The notes: a model not told the origin generated them from the letters alone. DNA of 16,564 bases from Candidatus Solincola tengchongensis (GCA_015711895.1 JACVJH010000175.1:1-16564), one strand, 5' to 3'; counted from the stretch's first letter, positions 8,267-15,364 are shown. Numbers and translations: made by a program.

Positions 8267-8383
8267 GCCCTTCCTGTCCTTCTCGGCCGTGACCGCGGGG
8301 AGGGGGAAGGTCTCCCGAACGGCAACGGGGTTTTGCGATGTTGGCCGGAGCAAGTTTCGGCATGGGTTTCCGCTCGTAAGTAT

Positions 8384-8400
8384 CCATAAATTACCATAAA
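8384..8400 (+). repeat. Phased direct repeat CCATAAA upstream of the reductase promoter
   Basis: CCATAAA occurs at 8384-8390 and again at 8394-8400, exactly 10 bases apart, in an AT-rich block within GC-rich surroundings. Relative to the inferred start site near 8448 it covers about -64 to -48. That is where an UP element or an activator bound on one face of the helix would lie. The function is inferred from position. Confidence 0.4.
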
Positions 8401-8431
8401 AGGTGTTTTCGCGGCCGGTGGGTGACGATAC

Positions 8432-8450
8432 TGATATAATCCTCCCCATG
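8432..8450 (+). promoter_or_regulatory. Extended -10 promoter with leaderless start for the reductase gene
   Basis: TGATATAAT at 8432-8440 is a perfect extended -10 element (TG-N-TATAAT). Seven bases separate it from ATG 8448, so transcription should begin at or within a base of the A of the start codon. The intervening bases are CCTCCCC, the opposite of a Shine-Dalgarno sequence. No -35 hexamer is recognisable 16-18 bases upstream, which is typical when an extended -10 is used. Leaderless mRNAs are common in Actinomycetota. Confidence 0.75.
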
Positions 8451-9629
8451 GACGAGGTTTACGACGTGCTGGTCGTCGGCGCCGGCCCGGCGGGCTCCAC
8501 GGCCGCCATGCTCCTGGCCGAGCGGGGATTCGGCGTCCTGGTCGTGGATAAAGACCGCTTTCCCCGCGATAAGGTCTGCGGTGACGGCATCGCTCCCCGT
8601 GCCGTGCATTCCCTCCAGGTCCTGGGTGTGGAGGGGGAACTGAAGGGCAGGTTCCGGCGCACCCGCGGCATCCGTTTTTACGCCACGCGGGACGGGGTGA
8701 CCGAGGTCCGCTATCCCATGGGCAGCCGCTACCCGGACCACGGTTACGTGGTGCCCCGCCGCGAGCTGGACGACATCCTCCTGCGCCGGGCGAGGGATAA
8801 GGGCGCCCAGGTGCTCGAGGGGTGCCGGGTGGTGGGGCTCCTCGAGCCCGAGGGCGGGCGCATACCCGGGGTGCGGGCGGAGAAGGAGGGGGAGCGGCTG
8901 GAGATCAGGGCCCGCTATATCCTGGGAGCCGACGGACCTTCTTCGGTGGTGGGGAGGGAGGCGGGCCTTCTCCGCAGAGATCCCCTCTACCTGGGGGTCT
9001 CCCTGCGCTGTTACATGCGCGGAGTGCGGGACCTGGCCGACTTCCTGGAGATCTATCCCGAGGACGCCATATCCCCGGGATGCGGCTGGATATTCCCGGT
9101 CTCCGGGGATACGGCCAACGTGGGAGTGGGCTTCATGCTTTACGCGCGGCGGGAGAAGGACCTCAACCTCAACCGGCTCTGGGAGGCCTTCCTGCGGGAC
9201 ACCAGGCACGCGGCGCAGAAGCTGGCCTCCGCCGAGCCCCTGGAGAGGCCGCGGGGGGCGATCCTCCGGGTGGGCCGGAGAGGCGCCTTCCCTCGCCGGG
9301 CCAACGTCCTCCTGGCGGGGGACGCGGCCTCCATGACCAATCCCATCAGCGGGGAGGGCATCACCTACGCCCTGGAGAGCGGACGCTGGGCGGCGGAGAC
9401 CCTGGCCGCGGCGCTGCACTGTGGTGACTCGGAGATACTCGCCCTCTATCCCAGGATTTTAAACTGGTATTATGGCAGATATTTCCATTATGGGACCATG
9501 GCCATTCGCTACGGGAACCGGCCGGCCTTCGTCAACCCGCTTCTGGCCGTGACATCCCGCCTCACCCGCCTGGGGGACAAGATGGGGCGCTTCCTGATGA
9601 ACTGCCGGCGTTCCGACTACCCGCTATGA
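8448..9629 (+). CDS. Geranylgeranyl reductase-family FAD-dependent oxidoreductase (MenJ-like)
   Basis: This 393-residue flavoprotein has an N-terminal FAD-binding Rossmann motif, G11-A-G-P-A-G-S. It also has the family signature F-P-R-D-K-V-C44-G-D-G-I-A-P-R-A, D-G-P-S-S-V-V-G-R, and a second FAD motif, A-G-D292-A-A, followed by N-P-I-S-G-E-G-I. This pattern is that of the geranylgeranyl reductase family, which saturates isoprenoid chains. In Actinomycetota the best-known relative is MenJ, which reduces one isoprene unit of menaquinone; archaeal relatives reduce ether-lipid chains, and plant ones chlorophyll side chains. ATG 8448 is chosen over GTG 8403 because a perfect extended -10 lies across the longer N-terminus and the G-x-G-x-x-G motif falls at the usual distance. 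The gene seems monocistronic. Substrate (menaquinone or membrane lipid) cannot be decided from sequence. Confidence 0.92.
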   Translation: MDEVYDVLVVGAGPAGSTAAMLLAERGFGVLVVDKDRFPRDKVCGDGIAPRAVHSLQVLGVEGELKGRFRRTRGIRFYATRDGVTEVRYPMGSRYPDHGYVVPRRELDDILLRRARDKGAQVLEGCRVVGLLEPEGGRIPGVRAEKEGERLEIRARYILGADGPSSVVGREAGLLRRDPLYLGVSLRCYMRGVRDLADFLEIYPEDAISPGCGWIFPVSGDTANVGVGFMLYARREKDLNLNRLWEAFLRDTRHAAQKLASAEPLERPRGAILRVGRRGAFPRRANVLLAGDAASMTNPISGEGITYALESGRWAAETLAAALHCGDSEILALYPRILNWYYGRYFHYGTMAIRYGNRPAFVNPLLAVTSRLTRLGDKMGRFLMNCRRSDYPL

Positions 9630-10426
9630 GGCTCGAGGCCCGGCACCCTTCCCCTCTGTCTCGTCTCCCTATCGCCACGCCATGGAGGCGGTGAGTTCGT
9701 TCGTCTGCACATGAAACGCATGCCCCCCGGCTTCCTCCCGAGGTCGGCGCGCGCCCGCCGGCCGGCGCTTCTGCTTCCGTCTGCGGATACCCACTTCTCC
9801 GGTCCCGGCCGCCTCTCCGCGCTGGGATGCCGGCGTTCCGTTCCGGTATACCGGGCGCGTTCCGGCTTCCCCCGAGGGGCTTCGATGTCCTTCCCGGGTG
9901 GGGTCTCTTTCCGCGGTGCGCCTCGTGCTCCTTATGGGGGCGGGATTGACGCCGGCCTCGTTGACGCGCTTTTCCCGGAGCCGCAGGCATTCCCGCCATG
10001 CCTGAGATTATGGATCTGACGAGTCGCTTAAAACCGCTGGCCTTTCGAGCTTCCTCCCGATGCTTTTCGGGAGCTTGCGTCGGACCTCCGGCACGGGTCG
10101 CACGGCATGTCCGGAAAGGGGAAGGCGGCTCGCGGCCGGCGAGATATCATAGGGGTACCCCGGTGATGGTAATATGTTCGGAGGAAAGCCGGGGAGGAGC
10201 GGGAGCGGAGGCGGCGGAAGACGGGCCAAGGAGCCGCGACGACCGTAATTCCTTCGGGGAAGTGCCTCTCGTCCGCGAATGACAGGAGCCGTACCATCGT
10301 GGCCTTCTGCCGGAGCGCGGTGTCTCGGGTGGATGAGAACCTCCCACGCGGCAGGAGCGGATTCGAGAAAAAGGGCTCCTGGGGCGGACGGCGGATGCAG
10401 GTTCCGGGAGTGGCCGAGAACGGAAG
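9630..10426. other. 797-base region without a credible gene
   Basis: ORFs exist on both strands but their translations are Arg/Pro/Gly-rich, with no domain or steady codon pattern, so I do not call them. Visible structures are an inverted repeat CAGGCAT/ATGCCTG with a 7-base loop (9984-10004) and a perfect hairpin CTCCCGA/TCGGGAG with a 6-base loop (10054-10073). There is also a 10-base palindrome GGGGTACCCC (10152-10161). A weak extended -10-like TGGTAATAT lies at 10167-10175 and could serve the downstream radical SAM gene with a leader of about 250 bases. No T-run follows either hairpin, so termination is not demonstrated. Confidence 0.45.
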
Positions 10427-11811
10427 GTGGGATCGGACTTGGGACTCAAGGTGACCTTCGTATATCCCGCAGCCCCCTCATCCACCTGGTGCGCCCGGTG
10501 GGCAGGGAGGAGCTCCTGGAGAGGGTGCGGGCCGAGGCGCCGGACATCCTTGCCTTTTCCAGCACCACCCATATGTTCCCCCACGTCCGCAGGTGGGTGG
10601 GGTGGATAAAGGATGAAATGGATATATTTACCATATGCGGAGGCGCTCATCCCACGCTGGACCCGGAGGGGGCCCTGCGCGAGGCCCCCCTGGACGCCGT
10701 GTGTCTGGGGGAGGGGGAGGAAGCGCTTGCCGAGCTGTGCGCGACCCTGGAGGAAGGGAGGGATCCCACCGGCGTGCGCTCCGTCTGGTTCCGCGTGGAC
10801 GGAGAGGTGCGCAGGAACCCGGTGAGGCCCCTGGTGGAGGACCTGGATTCCTTGCCCTTCCCTGACCGTGAGATATTCGATCCCTCCAACTTCTGCCCCC
10901 AGCAGCACGAGCGGGGTACGCTCATGGCCTCGCGGGGATGCCCGTATTCCTGCACCTATTGTTCCAACCACGCACAGAGGAGCATATATCCCAACAAGCG
11001 CAGATATGTGCGCTTCCGGAGCGTGGACAACGTGATGCGGGAGATAGGGCAGATCTTAAAGGCGGACACCGAGGGGAACCTGCGCTATATCCGCTTCGAC
11101 GACGACATCCTCACCCTCGACCGAGAGTGGTTCCGGGAGCTCACCTCTCGTTACAGGCGGGAGGTGAACCTCCCCTTCATCTGCAATTCCCGGGTCAACG
11201 TGCTGGACGAGGAGACGGTGAAAGCCTTCGCCGAGGCGGGATGTTCGGTCATCTGCATGGGCATCGAGAGCGGGAACGAGGAGCTGCGACGCAAGGTCTT
11301 GGGGAGGCACATGTCCGACCGCGACATCATAAGGGCTTTCCGTTTATGCCGAAAATACGGCATCAAGACCGTGTCCACCAACATGACCGGCCTGCCCGAC
11401 GAGGACCTTCCGGCCCTCCTGGACACGGTGAAGATCAATGCCCGGGCGCGTCCCAACTGTATGCAGGTCTCCACCTACCACCCTTACCCCAACACCCGCC
11501 TCTATGCCTACTGTCGTGAGCGTGGATATCTCACCGGAAGGCACGTGGACACCATCTTCGACGGGCGGAGCGCTCTGAACGTCCCCGCTTTCCGCGACCC
11601 GGCATATGCCTATGCCAAGGAGAAGTTCTACCCCCTCGCGGAGCTCTACTCCCGCCTCTTCGAGGCCGGGCTGCCCGGAGAGGTCGCCGCGCGCTGGGTA
11701 GACCTGGCTTTCACCTCCGGGAAGATTCCCTGGAGATGGCGCCACCTCCTGATTTCAAGGCTTGTGGACTGGGCGGACCGCCGCTCCCGGTTCGAGTGGA
11801 TATATTATTGA
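10427..11811 (+). CDS. B12-binding-type radical SAM protein, N-terminus split by an apparent frameshift
   Basis: The main frame (to TGA 11811) shows the radical SAM cluster motif C-P-Y-S-C-T-Y-C (first Cys codon at 10939), which binds a 4Fe-4S cluster and cleaves S-adenosylmethionine. Ahead of it lies much of a cobalamin-binding-type Rossmann domain with D-I-L-A-F-S-S-T, C-G-G-A-H-P-T and C-L-G-E-G-E-E-A. Behind it are the usual barrel motifs (R-F-D-D-D, C-M-G-I-E-S-G) and P-N-T-R-L-Y near the end. The expected first strand, L-K-V-T-F-V-Y-P, is encoded in another frame, starting at GTG 10427 or TTG 10439 after GGAAGGTGGGA. Continuity is lost near 10470-10480. The main frame can be extended upstream to ATG 10279, but that stretch does not look like protein. 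Substrate is unknown. Such enzymes act in hopanoid, chlorophyll, lipid and antibiotic methylation or cyclisation. Confidence 0.82.
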
Positions 11812-11918
11812 ATGATTGAGGCTGCAGCGGGCGAGATGCCGGCCAGCTTCGGGGCCCGGTTCCGGTCTCATTGGGGTGAACGCCGTATCGAAGAGCGGCG
11901 GTGAGAGCGCAGGTAAAT

Positions 11919-12068
11919 ACTGGCAAGTAACATCCGGCTTCCGCTTTTTATCCGGTTTTCAAGTAGGTTTGCTCTGGAAACGATATAAATTAACAAGTAA
12001 ACTATCTATATAGGACACGAGATTTGCGGGCGGGAAAGAGCTTAGGGTAGACGGATAAGGGGGTTTCC
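11919..12068 (+). promoter_or_regulatory. AT-rich leader with three CAAGTA repeats
   Basis: CAAGTA occurs at 11924-11929, 11960-11965 and 11994-11999, spaced 36 and 34 bases apart in the same orientation. ATCCGG is repeated between the first two. The tract from about 11940 to 12012 is much richer in A/T than its surroundings and includes TATAAA (11984-11989) and TATATA (12007-12012), either of which could be a -10. No -35 with proper spacing stands out. AAGGGGG just ahead of ATG 12069 is the ribosome binding site of the next gene. The repeats may be regulator sites. Confidence 0.35.
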
Positions 12069-13136
12069 ATGCCTAAAGTGAGATTGTGCTCGGAGTGCGG
12101 GGCCTCCAGGCGTATAGTGCGCGAGCACAGGTGGCTGAGCGACGGGACCATCGTGCAGACCAAGAACCCGGACCACCGCATGATCTTCATCGAGAACGAG
12201 AACATCAACGGCATCTTCCGCAACATCGAGGATATCATCTGCATGCCTATAGAGCGCATCATCGTGGAGGCCAAGCGCAGGGCCACCTTCGACTTCGTGG
12301 ACCACATCCTCCCCGATGTGGTCAAGGCCGTAGTGCAGAGGGTGGGCGTCAGGCCGGCGACCCGGAACAGAGCCGCCCGGGGAAAGGTGATGGGTTACGG
12401 GAACATAGAGCTGGCCAACCTGCGCCGGGTGAGGGACGAGGGCGATTACGTGACCATTCGCACCGAGGGCATCTACTCTCTCCCCCTTTTCTGCGGCGAC
12501 CTGGCGGGTTCCTTCAACGCCATCGACCGCCGGGAGGTGGCGGTAAGCCACCGCGAGGTGGCCCCGGATGTGCACGAGATAACCGGCCACATATCCGTAC
12601 ATCCCATGGAGCTCATGGACCGCCTGAAGCCCATCCCCTACACCCACAAGCCGGGGGACATAGAGCTGGAGAAGTGTCCCAAGTGCGGCGGGCCGAAAGC
12701 GCTTTCCGATTACCGGTGGGACACCGAACGGGGGATGATACTCCACCGCGAGACCGGGAGGCGCATGGTTATGTTGGGGCCCTCCACCGTGGACACCATC
12801 ATCGAGGAGCTTCAGGGCGAGCTGGGGGAGAGCATCCCCGAGGTGGTCATCGAGGCCCAGAGGCGCTTCGTGAGAAGCGATTTCTATTCCCTGGACGAGG
12901 CCCGCACCGTGGAGGACTTCCGCCGCGCCCTGGCCCTGCGCGGGCTGGGGAACCTGCGGGAGATGGAGTGGGGCACCGACCGGCTGCGCCTCCGCCTGGA
13001 AAACCCGTGTCTCTTCCTCCCCATGGTGGGCCTGGTGCTCGGGATCTTCGAGCTGGCCACCGGGAAAGAGGGCCGCCCGGAATGGGAGATCCGGGAGGAC
13101 GGCGACCTGGTGGTGGAGGTGACCCCCAAGCCCTGA
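12069..13136 (+). CDS. Uncharacterised protein: tandem duplication of a zinc-ribbon-containing module
   Basis: I do not recognise this 355-residue protein. It begins at ATG 12069 after AAGGGGG and has no signal peptide or membrane segment, so it is probably cytosolic. It is built as two related modules. Module 1 (about 7-175) starts with C7-S-E-C10-G, then a short strand region, then R-I-I-V-E-A-K-R-R and a Phe/Asp-rich helix. Module 2 (about 203-352) starts with C203-P-K-C206-G-G, then V-V-I-E-A-Q-R-R at the matching place. The C-terminal half of each module opens with Y-G-N or L-G-N and continues with similar beta-like stretches ending in (G-)x-x-L/I-x-V. Each module has only one obvious CxxC, so the metal site may be shared between modules or use other ligands. 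It sits alone between the radical SAM gene and a convergent mazG-like gene. Confidence 0.85.
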   Translation: MPKVRLCSECGASRRIVREHRWLSDGTIVQTKNPDHRMIFIENENINGIFRNIEDIICMPIERIIVEAKRRATFDFVDHILPDVVKAVVQRVGVRPATRNRAARGKVMGYGNIELANLRRVRDEGDYVTIRTEGIYSLPLFCGDLAGSFNAIDRREVAVSHREVAPDVHEITGHISVHPMELMDRLKPIPYTHKPGDIELEKCPKCGGPKALSDYRWDTERGMILHRETGRRMVMLGPSTVDTIIEELQGELGESIPEVVIEAQRRFVRSDFYSLDEARTVEDFRRALALRGLGNLREMEWGTDRLRLRLENPCLFLPMVGLVLGIFELATGKEGRPEWEIREDGDLVVEVTPKP

Positions 13137-13155
13137 GCGCTATGGCCCGCGCTCA
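13134..13155. terminator. Hairpin formed by the two convergent stop codons
   Basis: TGAGCGC (13134-13140) and GCGCTCA (13149-13155) form a perfect 7-bp stem with the 8-base loop TATGGCCC. The stem includes the stop codon of the plus-strand gene at one end and that of the minus-strand gene at the other. No T-run follows on either strand, so it may only slow converging polymerases. Confidence 0.35.
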
Positions 13156-13437
13156 CTGCGGGCAGGCGCAGGGTATGGAACCGCAGCGCGGACACCCGGA
13201 AAGGTACTTGCACGCGGCTTCCTCCAGGTCCACGCCGCACAGGTTGGCCAGGCTGGCCAGCCAGGCCAGGACGTCCGCGAACTCCTCGTCGAGGTCCTCG
13301 CGTCTCCCCATGCGCAGGGCCCGGGAGAGCTCTCCCACCTCCTCCACCAGCCAGGCGAAGGTGCCCGGCAGGCCCCGGAGCCGGTCGCGCTCCAGGAAGG
13401 TCTTCCCGATGAGTTCCTGAAAACCCCTTATCTCCAC
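13153..13437 (-). CDS. MazG-like nucleotide pyrophosphohydrolase with C-terminal Cys cluster
   Basis: This compact 94-residue all-alpha protein has metal-binding motifs E32-E-x-x-E36 and E52-x-x-D55. They are typical of MazG-type NTP pyrophosphatases, which hydrolyse (d)NTPs to monophosphates and clean damaged nucleotides. The start is GTG (complement of 13435-13437), preceded on that strand by AAGGAGGA about five bases away. The last residues hold C82-P-R-C85-G followed by C90-A-C92, a likely zinc or structural cluster; such tails are found in some short MazG-like proteins. It is a single-domain version, far smaller than E. coli MazG. It runs toward the preceding gene with a 16-base gap. Substrate is unknown. 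Confidence 0.85.
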   Translation of the reverse strand: MEIRGFQELIGKTFLERDRLRGLPGTFAWLVEEVGELSRALRMGRREDLDEEFADVLAWLASLANLCGVDLEEAACKYLSGCPRCGSIPCACPQ

Positions 13438-14017
13438 CCGTCCTCCTTCCGTTCCAAGGCCTTGCGAGGCGACCTCGGGTTATCCGCAGAGGTGGCCGCC
13501 CTTTTCTCCTTCCCTTACCTTAGACCGAGATTCTCTCTGAGTCCCCGCTTTTCCGATACCCGCCGTCACGCGGGGATGTAGACCCGAGTGTCTTTCACTT
13601 CCGGGACGTTTGAAAGTGTAAGGCAAGGGCGCACCTTTTTGCAGGCGGCACGGATGAGGAGAACCCCCCCGACTGGGATTTGACCGGCATCCGTCATATG
13701 GGGTTGCGAGGCAGAGGCGACATGCTGGGCTTGAGTGCGGCCGGCTCTTTCGGATTCCTAAAGGCCGGAAGGATGGGATGAGAGGGAAGATCCCCGGATG
13801 GAAAAGGCGTGCCGCAGAGCGGCGCTCCTCATCCGGGAATCGGGGTGAGGAAGGCGTTTCCATCCGGCTGGATCGTGGGATGCAGACCTTGAAGCACAGA
13901 GAGTACTGGAGCGAGGAACGGATGCCCATGCCCAGTTACATGAGGGAGACCCCTGCGTTTCCTTTATGGTACAAGGGGCGGAGCAAGGGATATATGTAAT
14001 GTAAACGGGTTTAGCAT
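13438..14017. other. Non-coding stretch of about 580 bases before the tRNA promoter
   Basis: I see no reliable protein gene. A 73-codon ORF at 13778-13999 has a possible GGAAGG ribosome site but no recognisable content. A 149-codon minus ORF reads like non-coding sequence. One structured element stands out: CCCGGATG (13793-13800) pairs with CATCCGGG (13830-13837). It encloses a second hairpin, GCCGC-AGA-GCGGC (13811-13823). A weaker TCCCCGC/GCGGGGA pairing lies at 13542-13576. The stretch may hold the promoter of the mazG-like gene on the minus strand, though no clear hexamers were found. Confidence 0.4.
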
Positions 14018-14018
14018 C

Positions 14019-14027
14019 TGCTATAAT
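14019..14027 (+). promoter_or_regulatory. Extended -10 promoter of tRNA-Leu
   Basis: TGCTATAAT at 14019-14027 is a perfect extended -10 element. A start near 14034 would give a leader of about 24 bases ahead of the tRNA. No good -35 is visible, as with the promoter at 8432-8440. Confidence 0.75.
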
Positions 14028-14057
14028 ATCACCTGCGCCCGGGAGGAGCGGGCATGC

Positions 14058-14144
14058 GGGCGAGTGGCGGAATTGGTAGACGCGCTGGGTTCAGGGTCCA
14101 GTGCTCGTAGGGGCATGCGGGTTCGAGTCCCGCCTCGCCCACCA
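14058..14144 (+). tRNA. tRNA-Leu (anticodon CAG)
   Basis: This is a class II tRNA of 87 bases including an encoded CCA. The acceptor arm GGGCGAG (14058-14064) pairs perfectly with CTCGCCC (14134-14140), followed by A and CCA. The D-loop has the usual A-A-T-T-G-G-T-A-G-A. The anticodon stem CTGGG/TCCAG flanks the loop TTCAGGG, with CAG at 14092-14094, reading CUG codons. A long variable arm (TGCTC GTAG GGGCA) precedes the T-arm GCGGG-TTCGAGT-CCCGC. All arms fold, so it should be functional. CUG is a preferred Leu codon in this GC-rich genome. Confidence 0.98.
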
Positions 14145-14153
14145 GACAGACGA

Positions 14154-14177
14154 GGGCGGCGGTGAGCCGCCCTTAAA
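14154..14177 (+). terminator. Intrinsic terminator after tRNA-Leu
   Basis: GGGCGGC (14154-14160) and GCCGCCC (14166-14172) form a perfect 7-bp GC stem with the loop GGTGA, followed by TTAAA. It lies ten bases after the CCA end. The T-run is short, so efficiency may be moderate. Confidence 0.7.
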
Positions 14178-14259
14178 TCGTTGGTGCTTTGCGGTGTTGG
14201 GGTCGGTCGGGTTCCTCGCGCCCGGGCGAGAAGCCCGCATGGCAACCTTCGACCTGAGC

Positions 14260-14288
14260 TTGATACTTTCGGGTGCCCTTTGTATAGT
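14260..14288 (+). promoter_or_regulatory. Sigma-70-type promoter for the CARDB protein and histidine kinase genes
   Basis: TTGATA (14260-14265) and TATAGT (14283-14288) are separated by exactly 17 bases. They lie downstream of the tRNA terminator and upstream of the TTG start at 14330. A start near 14295 would give a leader of about 35 bases. It is the best -35/-10 pair in the window. Confidence 0.7.
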
Positions 14289-14329
14289 GGCAATGGCCAC
14301 TGGAATTTCATGGAGCGGGAAGCAGGTCC

Positions 14330-15364
14330 TTGTACGCGCAGACCAGGACACCGAGGTTCAGCAAGCGGCGCAGGAGGAGCCCGGCGCCGGCCATCGTCGT
14401 CGCCGTGGTGGTCGTCCTTTTAGGCTGCTGGATCTTCAACCTCACCTGCGGCCGGGGGAGGAAGGAGGACGCCTCCTCCCTCAGCGAATACGCCAACCGC
14501 GTGAAGGCCCTGGTGGAGGCATCCAACGGCATCGGCGAATCCTTCGCCACCCTCCGCGCCACCCTGGCGGACCTGATAGCCGATACCGGGAATCTGGGCG
14601 CGAAAATCGAGGAGCTGGAGAGCCAGTCCCTGGACCTCCTCGGCCAGGTCAAGGCCGTGGTGCCTCCCCGGAGCATGGAAAGCGCCCACCAGGCACTGGT
14701 CATCTGCTTCGAGCAGCGATACCGGGCCCTCAAGAATTACCGCCCCGACATCATAAACGCCGTCTCCGCGCTGGAGGTGGACGTATACGCGGAGAGCATA
14801 AGCCGGGACCTGATGGAGCTCGTCTATTCCGACGGGAACTACCTCTTCTTCAGGCGCAACCTGGATGACCTCCTGGCGGCCAATAACCTCCAGGATCTGG
14901 AAATCCCCGATTCCGCGTGGCTCGCGGACTGGGAGAGCGCTTCCGTTGACCGGGTACGCTCTTTCCTGCAGGCCCTGAAAGGGAGCGAGGTACACGGCGT
15001 GGCCCTGGGAAAGATAACCTTCGACCCCTCGGGCACGGTGGTCCGGGAGGGAAAGGACGACGTGCACCGTCTTCCGGCGGTGGACGAGATCAGCGTGACC
15101 GTGGTGGTGGAGAACCAGGGCAACCGGCCGGAGAGCGGGGTCGCCGTGACCCTGAGCCTCTATTCCAAGACCAACACCACCCCCATCCGCCAGGAGAAGG
15201 TCATCGAGGAGCTCGCGCCGGGAGAGAAGGCGCAGTTGGTGTTCAGCGGCCTGCGTCCCGAGACGAAAGGCGTACGCAACATCTTGGAGATCAAGGTCAG
15301 CCCGGTCCCCAAGGAGACCTTTCTCGACAACAATCAGAAGTTGATATACTTCACCTTAGGATGA
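14330..15364 (+). CDS. Membrane-anchored extracytoplasmic protein with C-terminal CARDB-like domain
   Basis: This 344-residue protein has a basic N-terminus (K-R-R-R-R at 12-16), a hydrophobic segment (about 20-38) and a long external part. L-L-G-C33 could be a lipobox, but hydrophobic residues continue after the Cys, so a plain membrane anchor is as likely. Residues about 50-110 look helical, possibly coiled coil (repeated L/E/S spacing around E-E-L-E-S-Q-S-L-D-L-L). Residues about 240-344 have the CARDB adhesion-domain pattern: V-T-V-V-V-E-N-Q-G-N, L-A-P-G-E-K-A, and a closing D-N-N-Q-K-L. TTG 14330 is the best start in frame, with a weak AG-rich site upstream. The stop overlaps the following kinase start (ATGA), so the two are translationally coupled. 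A sensor, scaffold or envelope-binding role for the kinase is inferred; no enzyme motif is seen. Confidence 0.82.
   Translation: MYAQTRTPRFSKRRRRSPAPAIVVAVVVVLLGCWIFNLTCGRGRKEDASSLSEYANRVKALVEASNGIGESFATLRATLADLIADTGNLGAKIEELESQSLDLLGQVKAVVPPRSMESAHQALVICFEQRYRALKNYRPDIINAVSALEVDVYAESISRDLMELVYSDGNYLFFRRNLDDLLAANNLQDLEIPDSAWLADWESASVDRVRSFLQALKGSEVHGVALGKITFDPSGTVVREGKDDVHRLPAVDEISVTVVVENQGNRPESGVAVTLSLYSKTNTTPIRQEKVIEELAPGEKAQLVFSGLRPETKGVRNILEIKVSPVPKETFLDNNQKLIYFTLG

Noticed and set aside
9562..9999. 145-codon ORF on the minus strand in the large gap
   Set aside because: Its translation is dominated by Arg, Gly, Ser and Pro with no domain, and it overlaps the end of the reductase gene; typical of spurious ORFs in GC-rich DNA.
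9711..10282. Two plus-strand ORFs (102 and 94 codons) between the reductase and the radical SAM gene
   Set aside because: No ribosome site of note, no recognisable motif, and a composition like non-coding sequence; they also overlap each other.
10279..10426. N-terminal extension of the radical SAM frame to ATG 10279
   Set aside because: The encoded stretch does not resemble a protein domain, and the true first strand of the domain lies in another frame starting near 10427-10439.
13660..13720. Segment whose complement contains GGTCAAATCCC, like a tRNA T-arm
   Set aside because: No matching 5-bp T-stem, acceptor or anticodon arm could be built around it; chance similarity.
13480..13929. 149-codon minus-strand ORF upstream of the tRNA
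   Set aside because: Low-complexity Ser/Pro/Arg-rich translation without family resemblance; it crosses the nested hairpin.
13778..13999. 73-codon plus-strand ORF with a GGAAGG site upstream
   Set aside because: The ribosome site is plausible, but the sequence shows no family pattern and covers the nested hairpin; not enough for a call.
14058..14144. tRNA-Leu considered as an integration (att) site
   Set aside because: No integrase gene and no direct repeat of the tRNA 3' end were seen in the window.
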